Shown in pieces: positions 44,893 through 56,022 of a DNA stretch of 64,000 bases (its first letter is position 1; each line of letters begins with the position of its first letter). Position numbers and translations under genes: made by a program. This DNA comes from Fasciola hepatica (Eukaryota > Platyhelminthes > Trematoda > Plagiorchiida > Fasciolidae), in assembly GCA_948099385.1 (NCBI GenBank), contig CANUEZ040000182.1, forward strand, positions 19,407,501 through 19,471,500. The letters are read 5' to 3'. Below the pieces are notes generated by a model, which saw nothing but the letters and a program-made list of their open reading frames with translations, was not told the origin of the DNA and made no database searches.

Positions 44893-45050
44893 TTTACTAG
44901 GATTAGACTGAGCTAGGTGTGAAACGGCCGCGCCAGTGAACGATCTAATTGCTCCAGTGTTCAACTAGGCACGGTGGTGTTCGCGGATACGTTCAGACAG
45001 ACGCAAGGTCGTACGGCCGATGTATATTGTTCCTCAGGAACAAGTGAGTG
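44893..45050 (-). pseudogene. Second, different Penelope-like GIY-YIG fragment (PLE-2)
   Basis: The minus strand reads TIYIGRTTLRLSERIREHHR (45030-44970), then IRSFTGAAVSHLAQSNPS (44950-44900) with stops at two places. This matches another GIY-YIG subgroup (IYIGRT..LS.RIREH), distinct from the YIGETGK subgroup just downstream. Only about 55 residues remain. The two fragments are adjacent and in the same orientation. Confidence 0.6.
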
Positions 45051-45249
45051 AGTACATACATCTTTTACATCCCAATTCTGAATGCAGACCAGAAGCCACT
45101 GAGTCGGGACCGAAAACTTGTAATTCAAAGTAAGGATAGCAACTGAGATATGAAAAAACAGAAAAAATTCTCATTAGTAAGCAGTTGCTTTCCTTAGCTG
45201 CTCTCTACATTCACGGGCTTTGCCAAACGGGGCGACAAGTTGTCCCAAC

Positions 45250-45965
45250 TAAGACTCATGAAGTTTTTGAAACAGATGTTTTGTGTATCTGAAACAAGCA
45301 TACAAGACCCAACTTCAGCGTTAACATTCCGCTTCCCGGATAGACTGGGCTTCTCCTTTCATTATTCGTGTGTAGAGTGATTCCATGTCTATTGCTCATG
45401 ATCAGGCTGGCGTTGGCATCGCTTTGAGCATGAAGGTTAGACGTGCATTGTTCGGTTGCGTCATTTATAAGCCGTTTGGTTGGATGGTTCTTTGTGAATT
45501 AACAGCAACAGACTGGAGCGTCGATGATCGTGCGTCGTTCTTGTGCCCAACTGATTGCAGCTCCACTCAGAACAAAGATCATCTCTACCAAGATTTGTCT
45601 CAACTGCTCTGCCCCGTCTGCCTGATGGACGTAATGCGTGTCGGTGATTCTAATGTTCAGGTTGAAAGCCTAAATGACATGGAGAAGCATACTGGATTCC
45701 GATTCGGAGTTCCAGCTGACAGTATCAAACTACGTTAGAATCATGGACTATTCACAGCAAGTACATCTTTCTAGCACAAAACGCAGCACCGACTAACTTG
45801 GCGTCCTCGTGAGTCTTCGCAGTATTAGACTCAGATCACCCACATTGATATCGATTACCGCTGGCTCGGACCAATTCGAGACTGTCGATCATTCTGGTTG
45901 ACGTCTGAAGGCAGTGATCCCGCTGTTGTCCGTCGGTGGCCAAAACGACTCCAAAGCCAACCGGG
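45250..45965 (+). mobile_element. RTE-d-like endonuclease fragment (copy d8)
   Basis: Starts near 45262 with KFLKQMFCVSET (catalytic Glu region). The open frame 45385-45738 contains DQAGVGIALSMKVRRALFG, FLCPTDCSSTQNKDHLYQDL and VMRVGDSNVQVES. The last is the DFNAQV motif with Phe lost (DSNVQV). The C-terminal endonuclease part continues to about 45960. No RT follows. The frame of 117 codons is unusually long for this window but lacks the upstream and downstream parts. Confidence 0.7.
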
Positions 45966-46149
45966 CCGACCAGCTGCCACTGGACGATAACCATCTATCT
46001 GTCTTCCAAAAAGAATTATTTACCAGGTAATCGCTGCAGTCAAATGCCCAGGATCCAGGACAGCGGTGGAGAGAGATCAGAGATTGTGAGGGAATGCGTT
46101 AACCTATTGTTGACGGACAGCCAATTCACGTTGGCAGTCAGCACTGGTG
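45966..46149. other. No gene recognised
   Basis: Short linker between the endonuclease fragment and repeat unit R1. Confidence 0.35.
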
Positions 46150-46350
46150 CGGTACCAAGCCCAAGGCTTGAGACAACCAGATCTCCAGTGACAAGACAGC
46201 CGATGGGTTGGAGTGGATCGATAAATGGGAGATGAGTCTTGTCAGCGTTGTTTAAGCCTTAAGGCGTGGTCGCCCACACCAGTCCGACCAACGCATTGTG
46301 CACAAAGAGTGGGCGAATGTGAGATCAACCTTTATATTCCTTGTTTTGTG
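46150..46350 (+). repeat. Dispersed unit R1, copy 2
   Basis: Parallel to 40745-40950 (gacagccgatgggttggagt, gtcttgtcagcg, agccttaaggcgtgg, ccacaccagtccgaccaa), ending with aataaaccga. It precedes the Ty3/Gypsy element but is not its LTR, since the other copy has no Gypsy sequence nearby. Confidence 0.55.
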
Positions 46351-46734
46351 CTAATAAACCGAAATGATTCTGAGGCAGACCCGACTTCCCGCTAGAGTTA
46401 ATGGGACGGTTCAAAACAGGGATGTCCTATTTGAGACCGCTAACGCCGTCCAAGAAGGAACCAGACGCACATACACAGAAGTGATGGTGTTACAGAGACA
46501 TTCACATAACTAGTGATCAAACATTGCTTCATGATCCCTTTGTCCAGCTGACATCTGATCGATAATTCAATGTCGCCCAGCTTGTTGTGCTTTGATTGGT
46601 CCTCCATTGGCCAACCCCGTTTGTTTATGCATCGTATCAAGGTCACGTGTCAGGCGACACAGCCTGTGTTCAGTTTTTCGAAGAACCGTTGCTCGGCACG
46701 GTTGTTGTTTTGATTTGCGCGTTATCGGCTTTAA

Positions 46735-47137
46735 TACTTTGGCGACGGAACTGAACAGTCTGATCCAGTTAATTCAGCAGCAACAGGAGCAACTCCATCT
46801 ACAGCAGCAGGTATTGGTAGAACAGGAAGAGACAAAAAAGCTGTTCCACTTGATGACTGAAAAAATCATTTCAATATCGTTGAGTGGTTCCCAGACCAAA
46901 GCGAAACCAGAACAGAGTTTGATGGAATCATTGGCCACCTCAATCCAGGGATTCACTTGTGATGCAAACAACGGAATAACGCTGGCTTCCTGGTACAAAA
47001 GATATGATCTATTTCTTGTGGATGGTGTCATTCTGGATGAAGCAGCCACAGTTCGCCTTCTGCTGCAGAAATTGGGCACAATTGAACACATCCAGTACTG
47101 CAACATTTACCGAAACATCCACGAGATCTCACTCTAA
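46735..47137 (+). pseudogene. Gypsy-1 gag, capsid part
   Basis: The frame contains a Gln-rich coiled stretch (LIQLIQQQQEQLHLQQQ, 46765-46815), then GITLASWYKRYDLFLVDGV and DEAATVRLLLQKLGT, the start of a Gypsy capsid. It ends at a TAA (47135-47137) in the middle of the domain. Broken continuation (47140-47460) includes TSHDYLRRANINIQ in a different frame. Start codon uncertain. Confidence 0.65.
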
Positions 47138-47463
47138 ACAGGATAGTTTCACATCTCACGACTATCTTCGGCGAGCGAACATCAATATTCAACATCCGTT
47201 ACAACTACTCAAGGATCATTAAACAAACAGATGATGATGTCGTTACATATGCAGGCAGAGTAAGTCGTGAGTGCGAGAGATTTCAGTTAAAACAACTGAC
47301 TGATGATCAATTTAAATTACTGATATTTGTCTCCTAAGGTATCATAATAGCAGTGATATTAGAATCCGTTTTTTTTTCTCGATTGGACTCAGCGGACTCG
47401 TTCTCCTTGCAAGACCTCACCAGTGAATATCTTTGACTATCAAACCAGAAGAAAAAATCATAA

Positions 47464-47697
47464 ATGCTCCAAACATCAGCGGCAAACGCGGACATTTTGA
47501 ATGTGGATAAAATCTGCAAATCAAACTTTTCACCTCGAAAAAGTCAAATAAAGCCAGACTTTCAAAAGCCACCTTCCGCTTGCTGGTTCTGTGGTGTGTG
47601 GCATTATGTGCGGTTCTGTCAGTTCCGGTGCCACAAGTGCGAACGTTGTGGCGAGAAGGGACATAAAAAAGGCTATTGTGCAGATTTACCCAGATGA
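47464..47697 (+). pseudogene. Gypsy-1 gag zinc knuckles
   Basis: The frame ends with two Cys/His motifs. The first, CWFCGVWHYVRFC (47581-47619), has spacing CX2CX3HX4C, one residue short of the standard knuckle. The second, CERCGEKGHKKGYC (about 47640-47680), has standard CX2CX4HX4C spacing. Such knuckles bind the element's RNA during packaging. The protease that should follow (47720-48060) has no intact DTG motif. Confidence 0.7.
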
Positions 47698-48198
47698 ACA
47701 GGTCGCTATAGAACACAGTCACTTGGAGCTAGAGGGCAATCTAACCTTGTGTTTACTATGCTCGACAAAGCAGTATGTCAGTGTAGAAAATACATCACCC
47801 TTTGGATTATTGCTTCCTCTGTGACCCTGCAAATCGGCACTGCCTCGGACATAATCATCATTTCGAAATCTATCTGGCGAAGTATGGCAGCCCTACACTT
47901 GAACCCACGAATCATGTAGCTCACAATGCCTCAGGATAACCCATTTCATCTCGTTATTTTTATGGCACTGGTGTTTGTTACGTTGCATCTTCAAAGGACC
48001 TGAACCTACTAGGAACTGACTGGATAGAACAGCCGCATTTTCGGGACGCCCCTATCAGTTCAGTTTGTGATTTACCCACCCCATCTTTATCGCATTTTTT
48101 AACCACCACTAATGTTGCAACTGTCGACTTAAACTCACAGAAAGACATTGTCAGCATTAGAAGCAAAATATTGACATTTTCAAACCTGGTTTAGGCCA

Positions 48199-49035
48199 AT
48201 GCACATAAGTAAAAGCAAGTTTATTCATTCTTCCAGGCGCACACCCATTTTTCGTCCCAAAATACCTGTTCCCTATGCAGTCACCCCGCAAATCGACGCT
48301 GAGTTAGATCGCTTGGAACAGTTAAATGTAATAAGCAATCACCTATTCTTCTTGGGTAGCCCCAATAGTAGCCGTTTGAAAGGCCAATGGCGCTGTACGC
48401 ATCTGTGGCGATTTTTCTACCGGTTTAAATGACGCGCTTCAGACACATTAGTGCCCACTGCCGGTCCCTGAGGATCTTTTTGCCAAACTAAATGGATGGC
48501 GTGTATTTTTTAAACTAGACTTCTCGAATTCTTACCTGCACGTAGAAGTGAAAGACTCCTGCAAAGAACTATTGAGTTAACACTCACAGAGGATCGTACT
48601 AGTATAGTCAGCTTCCTTTCGGCGTTAAATGCGCACCGGCAATTTTCCAACGAATGTACACAATGCTGAGTGGTCTGTCCTATGCCATGGCGTACATGGA
48701 CGATAACATCGTTGTCAATACTTCCGTAGATGAACATCGTGTACATTCGGACGCTTTTCGGACTCGTACAGTCATTCGGTTTCGGTCTCCAAATCCAAAA
48801 ACGTATGTTTCTGCTACCGCGTATCAGTTACCTTAGGACAATAATAGATGAGAGCGGTCGGCGTCCGGATTCAACGAAGTTAGCCACGCTTGAAAATCTG
48901 CCTGCTCCCACTAACAAGACAAAATTTCGGTCTTTCTTAGGCATGGTAAATTATTGCAACAACTTCATACCAAATATGCAACTGTTACGTGCACCTTTAA
49001 ATGATTTTTTAAAGAAGGACACCAAATGGTTTTGA
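48199..49035 (+). pseudogene. Gypsy-1 reverse transcriptase
   Basis: Pieces in at least three frames: PVPYAVTPQIDAELDRLEQL and NVISNHLFFLGSP (48260-48360); a KLDFS-like stretch (48515-48535); AMAYMDDNIVVNTSV with the YMDD box intact at 48693-48704; RMFLLPRISYLRTIIDESG (48800-48855); and LPAPTNKTKFRSFLGMVNYC (48900-48955). The catalytic aspartates can be read but breaks separate them, so there is no functional enzyme. Confidence 0.75.
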
Positions 49036-49039
49036 TCAT

Positions 49040-49500
49040 CACGCTGTCAAGACGCGTTAGCAAAGATCAAGAAAATACTTACATCTGGTCTTGTGTTAAC
49101 CCATTAAGATCCAAAGCTCCCTATCACTGTTGCCGAGGATGCTAGTGACTAAAGCATAGGTGCTGTTCTATTACGCAAATTCCCAGATGGTAGTCGGGAA
49201 GCAGTATGTCACATGTTTCGTGTATTGACCAAAGCTGAAAAGAAATACAATCAGATCGAAAAAGAAGGGTTGACACCAATTTTTGCCGTTAAAAAGTTTC
49301 ACAAAATGTTGCACGGACGCCATTTCATATAATGTACAGACCACAAACCACAAACCCACTATTTTCTCCTCCAAAAAAGGCGTACCCGAGCATACGGCGA
49401 ACAGAATACAGCGCTGGGCGACTATGCTAATTGGTTACGACTTTAACATACAGTATATACGAACAGATAGCTTCGGACACGCTGATGCCTAATTACGCCC
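49040..49500 (+). pseudogene. Gypsy-1 RNase H and linker
   Basis: The last part is open: TNHKPTIFSSKKGVPEHTAN, RIQRWATMLIGYDFNIQYI, then GHADA (49340-49490). This is the standard end of a Gypsy RNase H, where the family has TDHKPL, RLQRWA and N.ADALSR. The active-site segment before it is broken by stops near 49080-49150. Confidence 0.7.
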
Positions 49501-49550
49501 GATAGCCACCAACTCACAAAGTCAACCAGATGATGACGTGATCGTTTTCA

Positions 49551-50745
49551 GTGATAAATGTGAACGCAGACGTTGAACACGTATTTTATGATTCCATACG
49601 CAATCTGCAAGTAACGTTCGGCTCCATCAGCAATGTAACTCAAATTGGCCCCACTATGCGGCGCGTCATGTCTTACTTACGAGATCGTTGGCCAGCCAAC
49701 ATTACGAACCCTGAAACTCGACAGTTCTACCGACGGAAAGAAGCACTCACAATAGTGAGTGACTGCCTGATGTCCCATCGTGTGGTAATTCCCCAATGCC
49801 TTAGAACAAAAGTCTCTCACTAGCTAAACATCAGCCATCCAGGGATGGCGCGAATGAAAGTCATTGCGCGCTCCTATGCATACTGGACTAAAACAGACTC
49901 AGACATTGTTGAACTTGTCCGCAAGTGCGAGTAATGCGCGCTAGCGGCCAAAGCACCTGTGAAATGTGAGCTCAACACATGGCCCTTACCTTCTGGGCCT
50001 TGGGTACGAATCCATGTAGACTACGCCGGACCTGTGAAGAATCAGTACTTTCTGATCGTGACTGACGCATATTCTAGATGGCCTGAAATAACTCCAATGA
50101 CGCAAGCGTCCACACTAACTACAGTAACAGACTTCAGTCGTCTTCTCTCCCAATTCGGCCTTCCCGAAACTGATGTTACGGATAATGGTGTGCAGTTTTC
50201 CTCAGCGGAGTTCAAGCAGTTTCGCGACAGTTTGGGTACACATCATTTACGTAGCCCCATGTATCATCCTCAATATAATGGATAAACTAAACAATTCGTA
50301 GACACCTTTAAGGGGGCTCCTCACAAATTTCAGGGGAGAGAAGCCTATCGTTCATTTTGGACACTTTTTAAGGACCTATCACGCGACACCCAACCCGTCG
50401 GTGCCAAATGCGAAGTCACAAGCGGAACTGTTCTTGGGACGACGTATGAGAACACCGCCTTGACGCGATGTTGCCAGCTACTTCCGTTGGTCCCAGAAAT
50501 TTTATAATGGAAACTCAGTTTAATCGGAACCACGGGGCGAAGAGACGGGTTTTCAAAACAGGTGACCCAGTCTATGTGCTTGTGTTCAGTGGACATCAAA
50601 GGAGTTGGATTCCCGATGTTGTTCAGCATTCGGTTGGCAACGTCCTGTATGCAGTCAGCTTTAATGGGCAAACCTGGTCAAGACATGTAAACCATTTACT
50701 GTCCTTTGGACTTCACCTCTCACGCACAAACCTCGGGTCATCCGA
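49551..50745 (+). pseudogene. Gypsy-1 integrase
   Basis: The zinc-binding end is degraded (HPGMARMKVIARSYAYW, then VRKCE followed by a stop before C-A-L). The core is open from 49959 to 50285: WVRIHVDYAGPVKNQYFLIV holds the first Asp and DVTDNGVQFSS the second. The third catalytic position should be the Glu of NGQAER-F. Here the codons are TAA, ACT, AAA, CAA (50283-50294), so a stop replaces Gln and Lys replaces Glu. Frames continue to about 50740 with DPVYVLVFSGHQRSWIPDV, the C-terminal region. Confidence 0.75.
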
Positions 50746-50895
50746 TCAAACCTTCACCAGAAAGCAACGGACTCGAGTTTTGCTCTTGTTAGAACTAATC
50801 AGTGGTGTATATTCTCCGCCGCATGAGGTCTGAACCCGGGTCTTTTCACCTCGAAGGCGTGTGTTACTCCTACGCCACCGCCGCTCACGTCCGGT
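50745..50895 (-). mobile_element. S2 SINE at the Gypsy-1 3' boundary
   Basis: The minus strand reads from about 50890: gcggtggcgtaggagtaac, acgccttcgaggtgaaaag, cccgggttcagacctcatg (box-B-like), then ttctaacaagagcaaaac, as in the S2 body. It covers the place where the Gypsy-1 3' LTR would be expected. Confidence 0.55.
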
Positions 50896-50954
50896 CTGAA
50901 CCAAATCACCGATTTGTTTGCTCAGACGTCGTCCTCCATAACGGCCAGCAATGC

Positions 50955-51600
50955 CCGACAGCTTTGAAAGGAAACACGGCAACTGCCCACGTTGACTCCA
51001 AACGAATGCCTCTTTCAGTATCTGGAGGAACTACAGACCAAGAAGATAAGTCTAGTCATCTAGGTAGCTACAATTCACCCGAAGGGAGGATATCGAATGA
51101 AGTTTCAAAGCAAATACGGTGGAATGTTTCCCTTTTGTCAGTCTCAGTCATCTGTGGCGTCGACTTGACATCCGTTTATCTATCAATGGTCGGGTATATG
51201 CTGCAGCAGTCAGGTAGGTTCTGTTGTACGGTTCAGAAACTACGGGTGTAGAATTTACAGAAACTCGGTATTTGAACGCCGACGTCTTCATAGAATCTGT
51301 TAGGAACACCGCATCAACAACGCTGAGGTTCTGCATGGAGACCTAGGTGCACAAACCAATTCATGAGATTAAACATTAAAGGTCACCAGGCTAAAGTGGT
51401 TGAGACGTGCTGCGTATGCCCAAGGATAGGATTTCTCGGCGTGCATTGGTCGCTGAGGCGAGCAGTGGTTAGAAGATGAGTGAGGATGTTCAGTTTATGA
51501 TGTGGAAGAAAGGTACAAAAAGCCCAACCAACTGTCATGGCCATGTAGGGAGTGTTGGGCCTCCTGCGTAGGGTCTGAGATTTTCACACTCAATGCGTGA
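50955..51600 (+). mobile_element. RTE-d-like retrotransposon, C-terminal part (copy d9)
   Basis: Plus-strand frames read SHLGSYNSPEGRISNEVSKQ (51055-51115), then VSVICGVDLTSVYLSMVGYM, and decayed pieces corresponding to VLLYGSET, the FE(R/H)RCL region and LKW..V.RMP. The YLGS..SP...I..E..KR.. order is that of the RTE-d C-terminal region (compare 22215-22300). It ends near 51600. Confidence 0.6.
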
Positions 51601-51604
51601 TGAT

Positions 51605-53795
51605 TTTAGCAAACTGCGACTGTTGTTTAGGAAAACAACATTCATTGGACCTATATTTCGTTGCACCATCGCATCCTTCGATAATAGATGTTCAAAAGTC
51701 AATGAATTCAACTTCATGAATAAAGCTATTGTTATGTTGACAAACAGGTCTGTTTTACAACCTCTTCCACAGTACCTCGTGGATCAGAAGTAGTTGAGAG
51801 TTAATTACGTCGAGAAATTTCGTGAAGTAGTAGACATTTTAACTTTTATGCATGATAAGTCCCCAACCGGTGTTTCAGCTTGTAATATAAAATCGCAACT
51901 TAAACACAAGAACTATGTTAAGACAAAACTACTTCCTACTAAATGACATTTTCGAGCGAACAATTCACAAACGACTAACTACGCGTAAACAAATTTAGAC
52001 TTGCGCATCACCAGCACCGCCCTGAAGTTCTGCTAACAATAGAAATATATAACAGGGTTTAAGTTAACGTTGAGTTCGTGCAACAAAATATGGGACCAAT
52101 GAATGTTATCTTACTAAACAACGGCTGTAGTTTGCAAAAATCATCCTTCATATTTTCTGTCACGTTCACTGGGTTCCCATATGTTACCACAGCTAATTTT
52201 AACAGAAATATAGGTATGCATTGAATTTTAAAGGAATAACTAGTTCTAGTTATCGTAATTTACGAATAAGCTTACTGATCAGACTGTTGACTAAATGTGC
52301 TTACCATTGAATTGTATGTATTTTGAAGGCTAATTTAATTCCAACACTCGAAAAATATAAGCCGAATAGGATGTAGATTGGTGGCACGTTTGCATTATTA
52401 CAAGTGACCTGTGAACATTTAATAGAATATAATGATATTCATGTGTCTAGGTACATTTTCATAATTTCATAATTAAGGTACCACAGTTTAATTTTCCCTA
52501 TTCACCAAGTCTACAAAAACGTTGGTGAACCACGTGAGCATTGCTCATGTACTGAAGACTACTGGAACCTCTGTTGGGACATTGCAGATCGAATAAGGGT
52601 GCAGTTTAAAATAAATTTAGAGTAATACTAGAGAGAACCCAGTAGAGAACGTAATGCAACAAACAATTCGAGAGAGGGGGCTCACTGGACAACCAAGTAA
52701 CCCAAACAAGTAAAATCAGAAGTGGAGAAAAAACACTTATCAAGGCTGATGGCTTTACTATGATTCAGAAACTTTTCCAGCAACATCAGAAAACTGTCAT
52801 CATGCATTTCTTAGGTGGGAGCATATACAATAATGATGGCTACCTCACGGGATTGCTTGTCAAGTGGAATTTGTAAAAATGGATCTTCCAGATTATTTTA
52901 GAGAAATGCTTAGAACCGTGACGAGAACATTTTGAAGTTCACGAGGGGCACAACTGCACTGCCTCAGAAAATTTTCTATACGCAAATTAGGGTAAAAGTG
53001 AATGGGCATTGTATGAATGCCTGGAGTTAAGTTACCGCAGATAAATAAATCAGTTTTTTTCACTTAATAGTCAATGATAACAAGAGAGGTTTATTTTGAA
53101 AGAAACACCTTATTCGACGAAGCTCTCCGATGACTGCAGTACGGACATGTGCTTCCATTTCCTTCTATGACGTTTAGAGATATATCACTATGTCTCGTTT
53201 GATGTTACACCTGGTAACGAAATATAGTACAAATAAATCGCATAACAACGCTATTTTGGAAAACGTATTCCGGAGTTTCTTTCGCATTGCGCTTATTGTG
53301 GACAGAGACAAACCAACGGTTAGTGTCACTAAGATCGTGAGTGGATTAATCTTGCCCAACATGAATGCCTGCGACCCGATTACGATCGATAATCAGCAAC
53401 GCTGAGTTTCGGTGCTGTCTCTAGCTGGTGCATACACACAATCAGCTCCCCATAAAAGCCTGTCTGGTCCGTGGACCTAGTGAACGGCAATTACTCCGGT
53501 GAATTTTTCTACCGACTGCCATTGAACGCGCGGTCTGTGGTTTGTCGTGCGGGCAATGTTTGACTTGTCTACTGCCTGTTAGTAATGTTCTTTCGTGCGT
53601 CACATACGGGATGTAGGGCGCAATCAATGTGTGGCAAGGTTACACATAACCATTTACAACCTACTGTGAAATGATTGGTTGAAATATGTACGTACGTCTT
53701 TCCTTTGCTTAGGACGGAAACGACTGGACAATTAACCCAGAAAAAGGACTATAAAAACGGACCGCATCACTTGACGTTTACCCCTGGTTCATTGT
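51605..53795. other. No gene recognised
   Basis: About 2.2 kb of AT-rich intron sequence without any transposon family seen elsewhere in the window. Small frames at 53174-53405 on both strands (one hydrophobic) have no recognisable domain. It may include the 5' terminal part of the CACTA-type element that follows. Confidence 0.4.
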
Positions 53796-53799
53796 AAAG

Positions 53800-55385
53800 G
53801 CTTTGATTATGTTGCAAAGAAGGTATTGCGATTTCCGAAGTGCTGTTTATCAGAGATGTTGGCGTCAGCGGCAGCGAATTAAGAAGTTGCTTGCGACTTG
53901 CCAAATGATGCCTAAGAGCGACAGAGAACCGGGAACAATACCTCACCAGTGGTCAAATGTCGACGATGCGCATCCATTGGCATCACCGATTGACAGCCAT
54001 TGGCCGGAGGTTTGTCTGGACAATAAACGTGAGTCCTTGTTTTCCGGTAATGCTTCATGAATTTCATAGCAATCGAGGAAACAATGCGACAATGGTACGT
54101 CCGTAATCGCATAGAAGTGTTAAAGATGAACGACTTACTGAACTACCTAAGACCTTATCACCCAACTCTGCCAAAGGATACGCGAACACTAATGGCTATT
54201 CCGCGAACAACGGAACTCACTAGGATTGAGCCCGGAGAATACTACCACATTGGTCTACAGAGGGCGCTCCTGAAGATACAAACGCCCACAGTAGATATGA
54301 ACCAAAGAACGTTGTCAATTCAACTGCACATCGACGGGATGCATCCGTTCAACTCTTCAACGCGAAGGATATGGGCAATTTTGGGAAGACTGGTTAAGCC
54401 TTCCATCTCAACCCCATTTCTCATTGGCGTGTACTCCGGTGACAAACAACCGCAGGACGTGACAAAATTTATGGAACCACTGCTCACAGAAATAAAGAAC
54501 ATTCAACGTCAACAATGGTTAACTGTTGGAAACGACGGTTACTCAAGAATAGAGATCAACGCCGTCATTTGTGACCATCCGGCCTGATCCTACGTCAAAC
54601 GCAAAAAGTCCCACCCTGGATACAACAGTTGCAACAAATGCACACAACCGGGTGTGTATCATAAGCACGAGGTATGTTTTCCTTCTGTGAATAATACATT
54701 AGTAGATGACTGACTTTTTCGTTCATCTCGTCTGAATGATGCTGGTCATTCACCTTTCGAAGTCTTGGACATAAATAGGGTGACACAATTTCCTATGGAT
54801 TATATGCATTGTATTTGTTTAGGAATAGTGCGGCGTTTAATAGAGCTTTGGATCGATTCTCCTGTAGAGAACGGTTTCCGTCTTACGAAGCAGAAAATCG
54901 AAATGGTGAACAAAACAACGGTAGAACTAAGAAACCAGGAAGTGACGAGGTCGGAACGAATACCGATCGTAGAAAGCTACGGAGTTTAGGCAATTTTTAC
55001 CATATTTAGATGTAGTTGTGCTGAAGGATTTTATACCCTTTCGAACCTATGGACACTTTTTACATTTATTTTGTGCAACTAATATCCTCGTTTGCAGCAA
55101 CGACTACGAGTCTGTACAGTTAGAAAAGGACCTCTTACTTTTTTCGTTAACATGCATCACCATATTAATGGTTTGCAGGAAATGTCCATGACTGTACACT
55201 CTCATCCACATCTCTGAAGATTGTTACCATTTAGGTGAATTGGATGCATTCAGCGCTTTTCCGTTCAAGTCGTATCTGCATGAGATAAAGCGTACAATTC
55301 ATGGAACGACAAGACTGTGCTCGCAGCTATACTGACGTTTCTCTGAGGCCCAAATCTCAGCCACGCCTGTTGAACGAAACACAAT
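53800..55385 (+). pseudogene. CACTA-type (Tnp_2-like) transposase, decayed
   Basis: The frame 54057-54587 reads LNYLRPYHPTLPKDTRTLM, then LHIDGMHPFNSSTRRIW and INAVICDHPA. The family core has PxLPKD.RTLL, a first catalytic Asp in L..DG(L/M)P.F.SS and a second in (F/V)ICD.PA. TGA at 54585-54587 interrupts where Arg (CGA) is expected. The frame then resumes with CNKCTQPGVYHKHE, FRSSRLNDAGHSPFEVLD and DYMHCICLGIVRRL (54760-54850), all typical of this transposase. The C-terminal part, which should hold the catalytic Glu, is heavily broken after 55000. The order matches the animal CACTA transposases first described from S. mansoni (SmTRC1). Terminal inverted repeats were not found. Confidence 0.7.
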
Positions 55386-55483
55386 TCCGGCATTGCAACA
55401 AAAATCAGACCTATCTTGAGAGTCGGTATTTATACTGTCACTAACTGCAGTCCTGACACTGTGGTTTCACCTAGCGGATCACC

Positions 55484-55891
55484 GTGCATAATAGAATGGA
55501 TGAAAAAAATAACGACGTAGGTGGTGTGGAAACAAACTACAGTACGTTTTCAACCTTGGATGACCTGTATGATGCATTATTTCCCTCCACCCGTCGCCAT
55601 GCTTTTGCTGCTAGCGGTTTGGCAGAGACTGTTAACACATGCACCGTCGAAGAAATCGGCTGTAAATGTGTATCACTGCCAACCGCGAGCGGTTATTGTG
55701 TCATTCCCTTATGTCATACAATATAATGTTGACCACGACTTCCATTCTGCTTTTAGCTTCTTTTTATGAACAATACTAACCAATTTTGATTTTTAGTTGA
55801 CTTCCGACGCCCTGTTCTCACTTGTCGTCCTGGAGGATGACAACGAAGATGTCTGTGTCATAAGCCGATCATGGCTTTCCAGCGACCCAAA
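55484..55891 (+). pseudogene. CACTA-associated accessory gene, 5' part
   Basis: Two pieces: the frame 55484-55726 (LDDLYDALFPSTRRHAFA), unassigned; and, after an acceptor-like tttgatttttag (55787-55798), an exon with LFSLVVLEDDNEDVCVISRS and WLSSDPK. That exon resembles the short domain (V.F.DD...V.P..WL) at the N-terminus of DUF4806-type proteins that accompany such transposases. A gtgagc donor follows at 55892. The next exon would lie beyond the RTE-a insertion, at about 57070. Confidence 0.5.
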
Positions 55892-55894
55892 GTG

Positions 55895-56022
55895 AGCTAT
55901 GATTACCAGTGTGACCGGGAATCGGTTTCATCATATGGCGCAAGCACACCAAAGACCCGGCGCAAACGCCACAAGGCGTCCAGTTAGGGTTTTGTTACAC
56001 ACCAGTAACTTAATACCTTTGC
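55895..56022. other. Intron flank of the RTE-a insertion
   Basis: Sequence between the gtgagc donor and the RTE-a tail. Nothing recognisable. Confidence 0.35.

Larger units (their letters stand above)
46400..50745 (+). mobile_element. Ty3/Gypsy LTR retrotransposon, nearly full length, inactive (Gypsy-1)
   Basis: In order on the plus strand: gag, zinc knuckles, decayed protease, RT, RNase H, integrase and a short C-terminal region. This is the order of Ty3/Gypsy elements (integrase last). Motifs such as YMDD, the RNase H-integrase linker and the HVDYAGP integrase core resemble the Mag lineage (K02A2.6-like proteins). I could not identify paired LTRs, primer-binding site or polypurine tract at either side, so the ends are approximate and LTRs may be deleted. 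Every domain has stops or shifts. Confidence 0.8.

Noticed and set aside
46350..46735. 5' LTR of Gypsy-1, searched by comparing this region with 50745-51000
   Set aside because: No shared stretch was found by eye. A proper self-alignment would be needed; LTRs may be deleted or covered by the SINE at 50745.
53174..53405. Small hydrophobic minus-strand ORF and overlapping plus-strand ORF
   Set aside because: No domain, splice context or conservation could be seen; length is within chance for AT-rich sequence.
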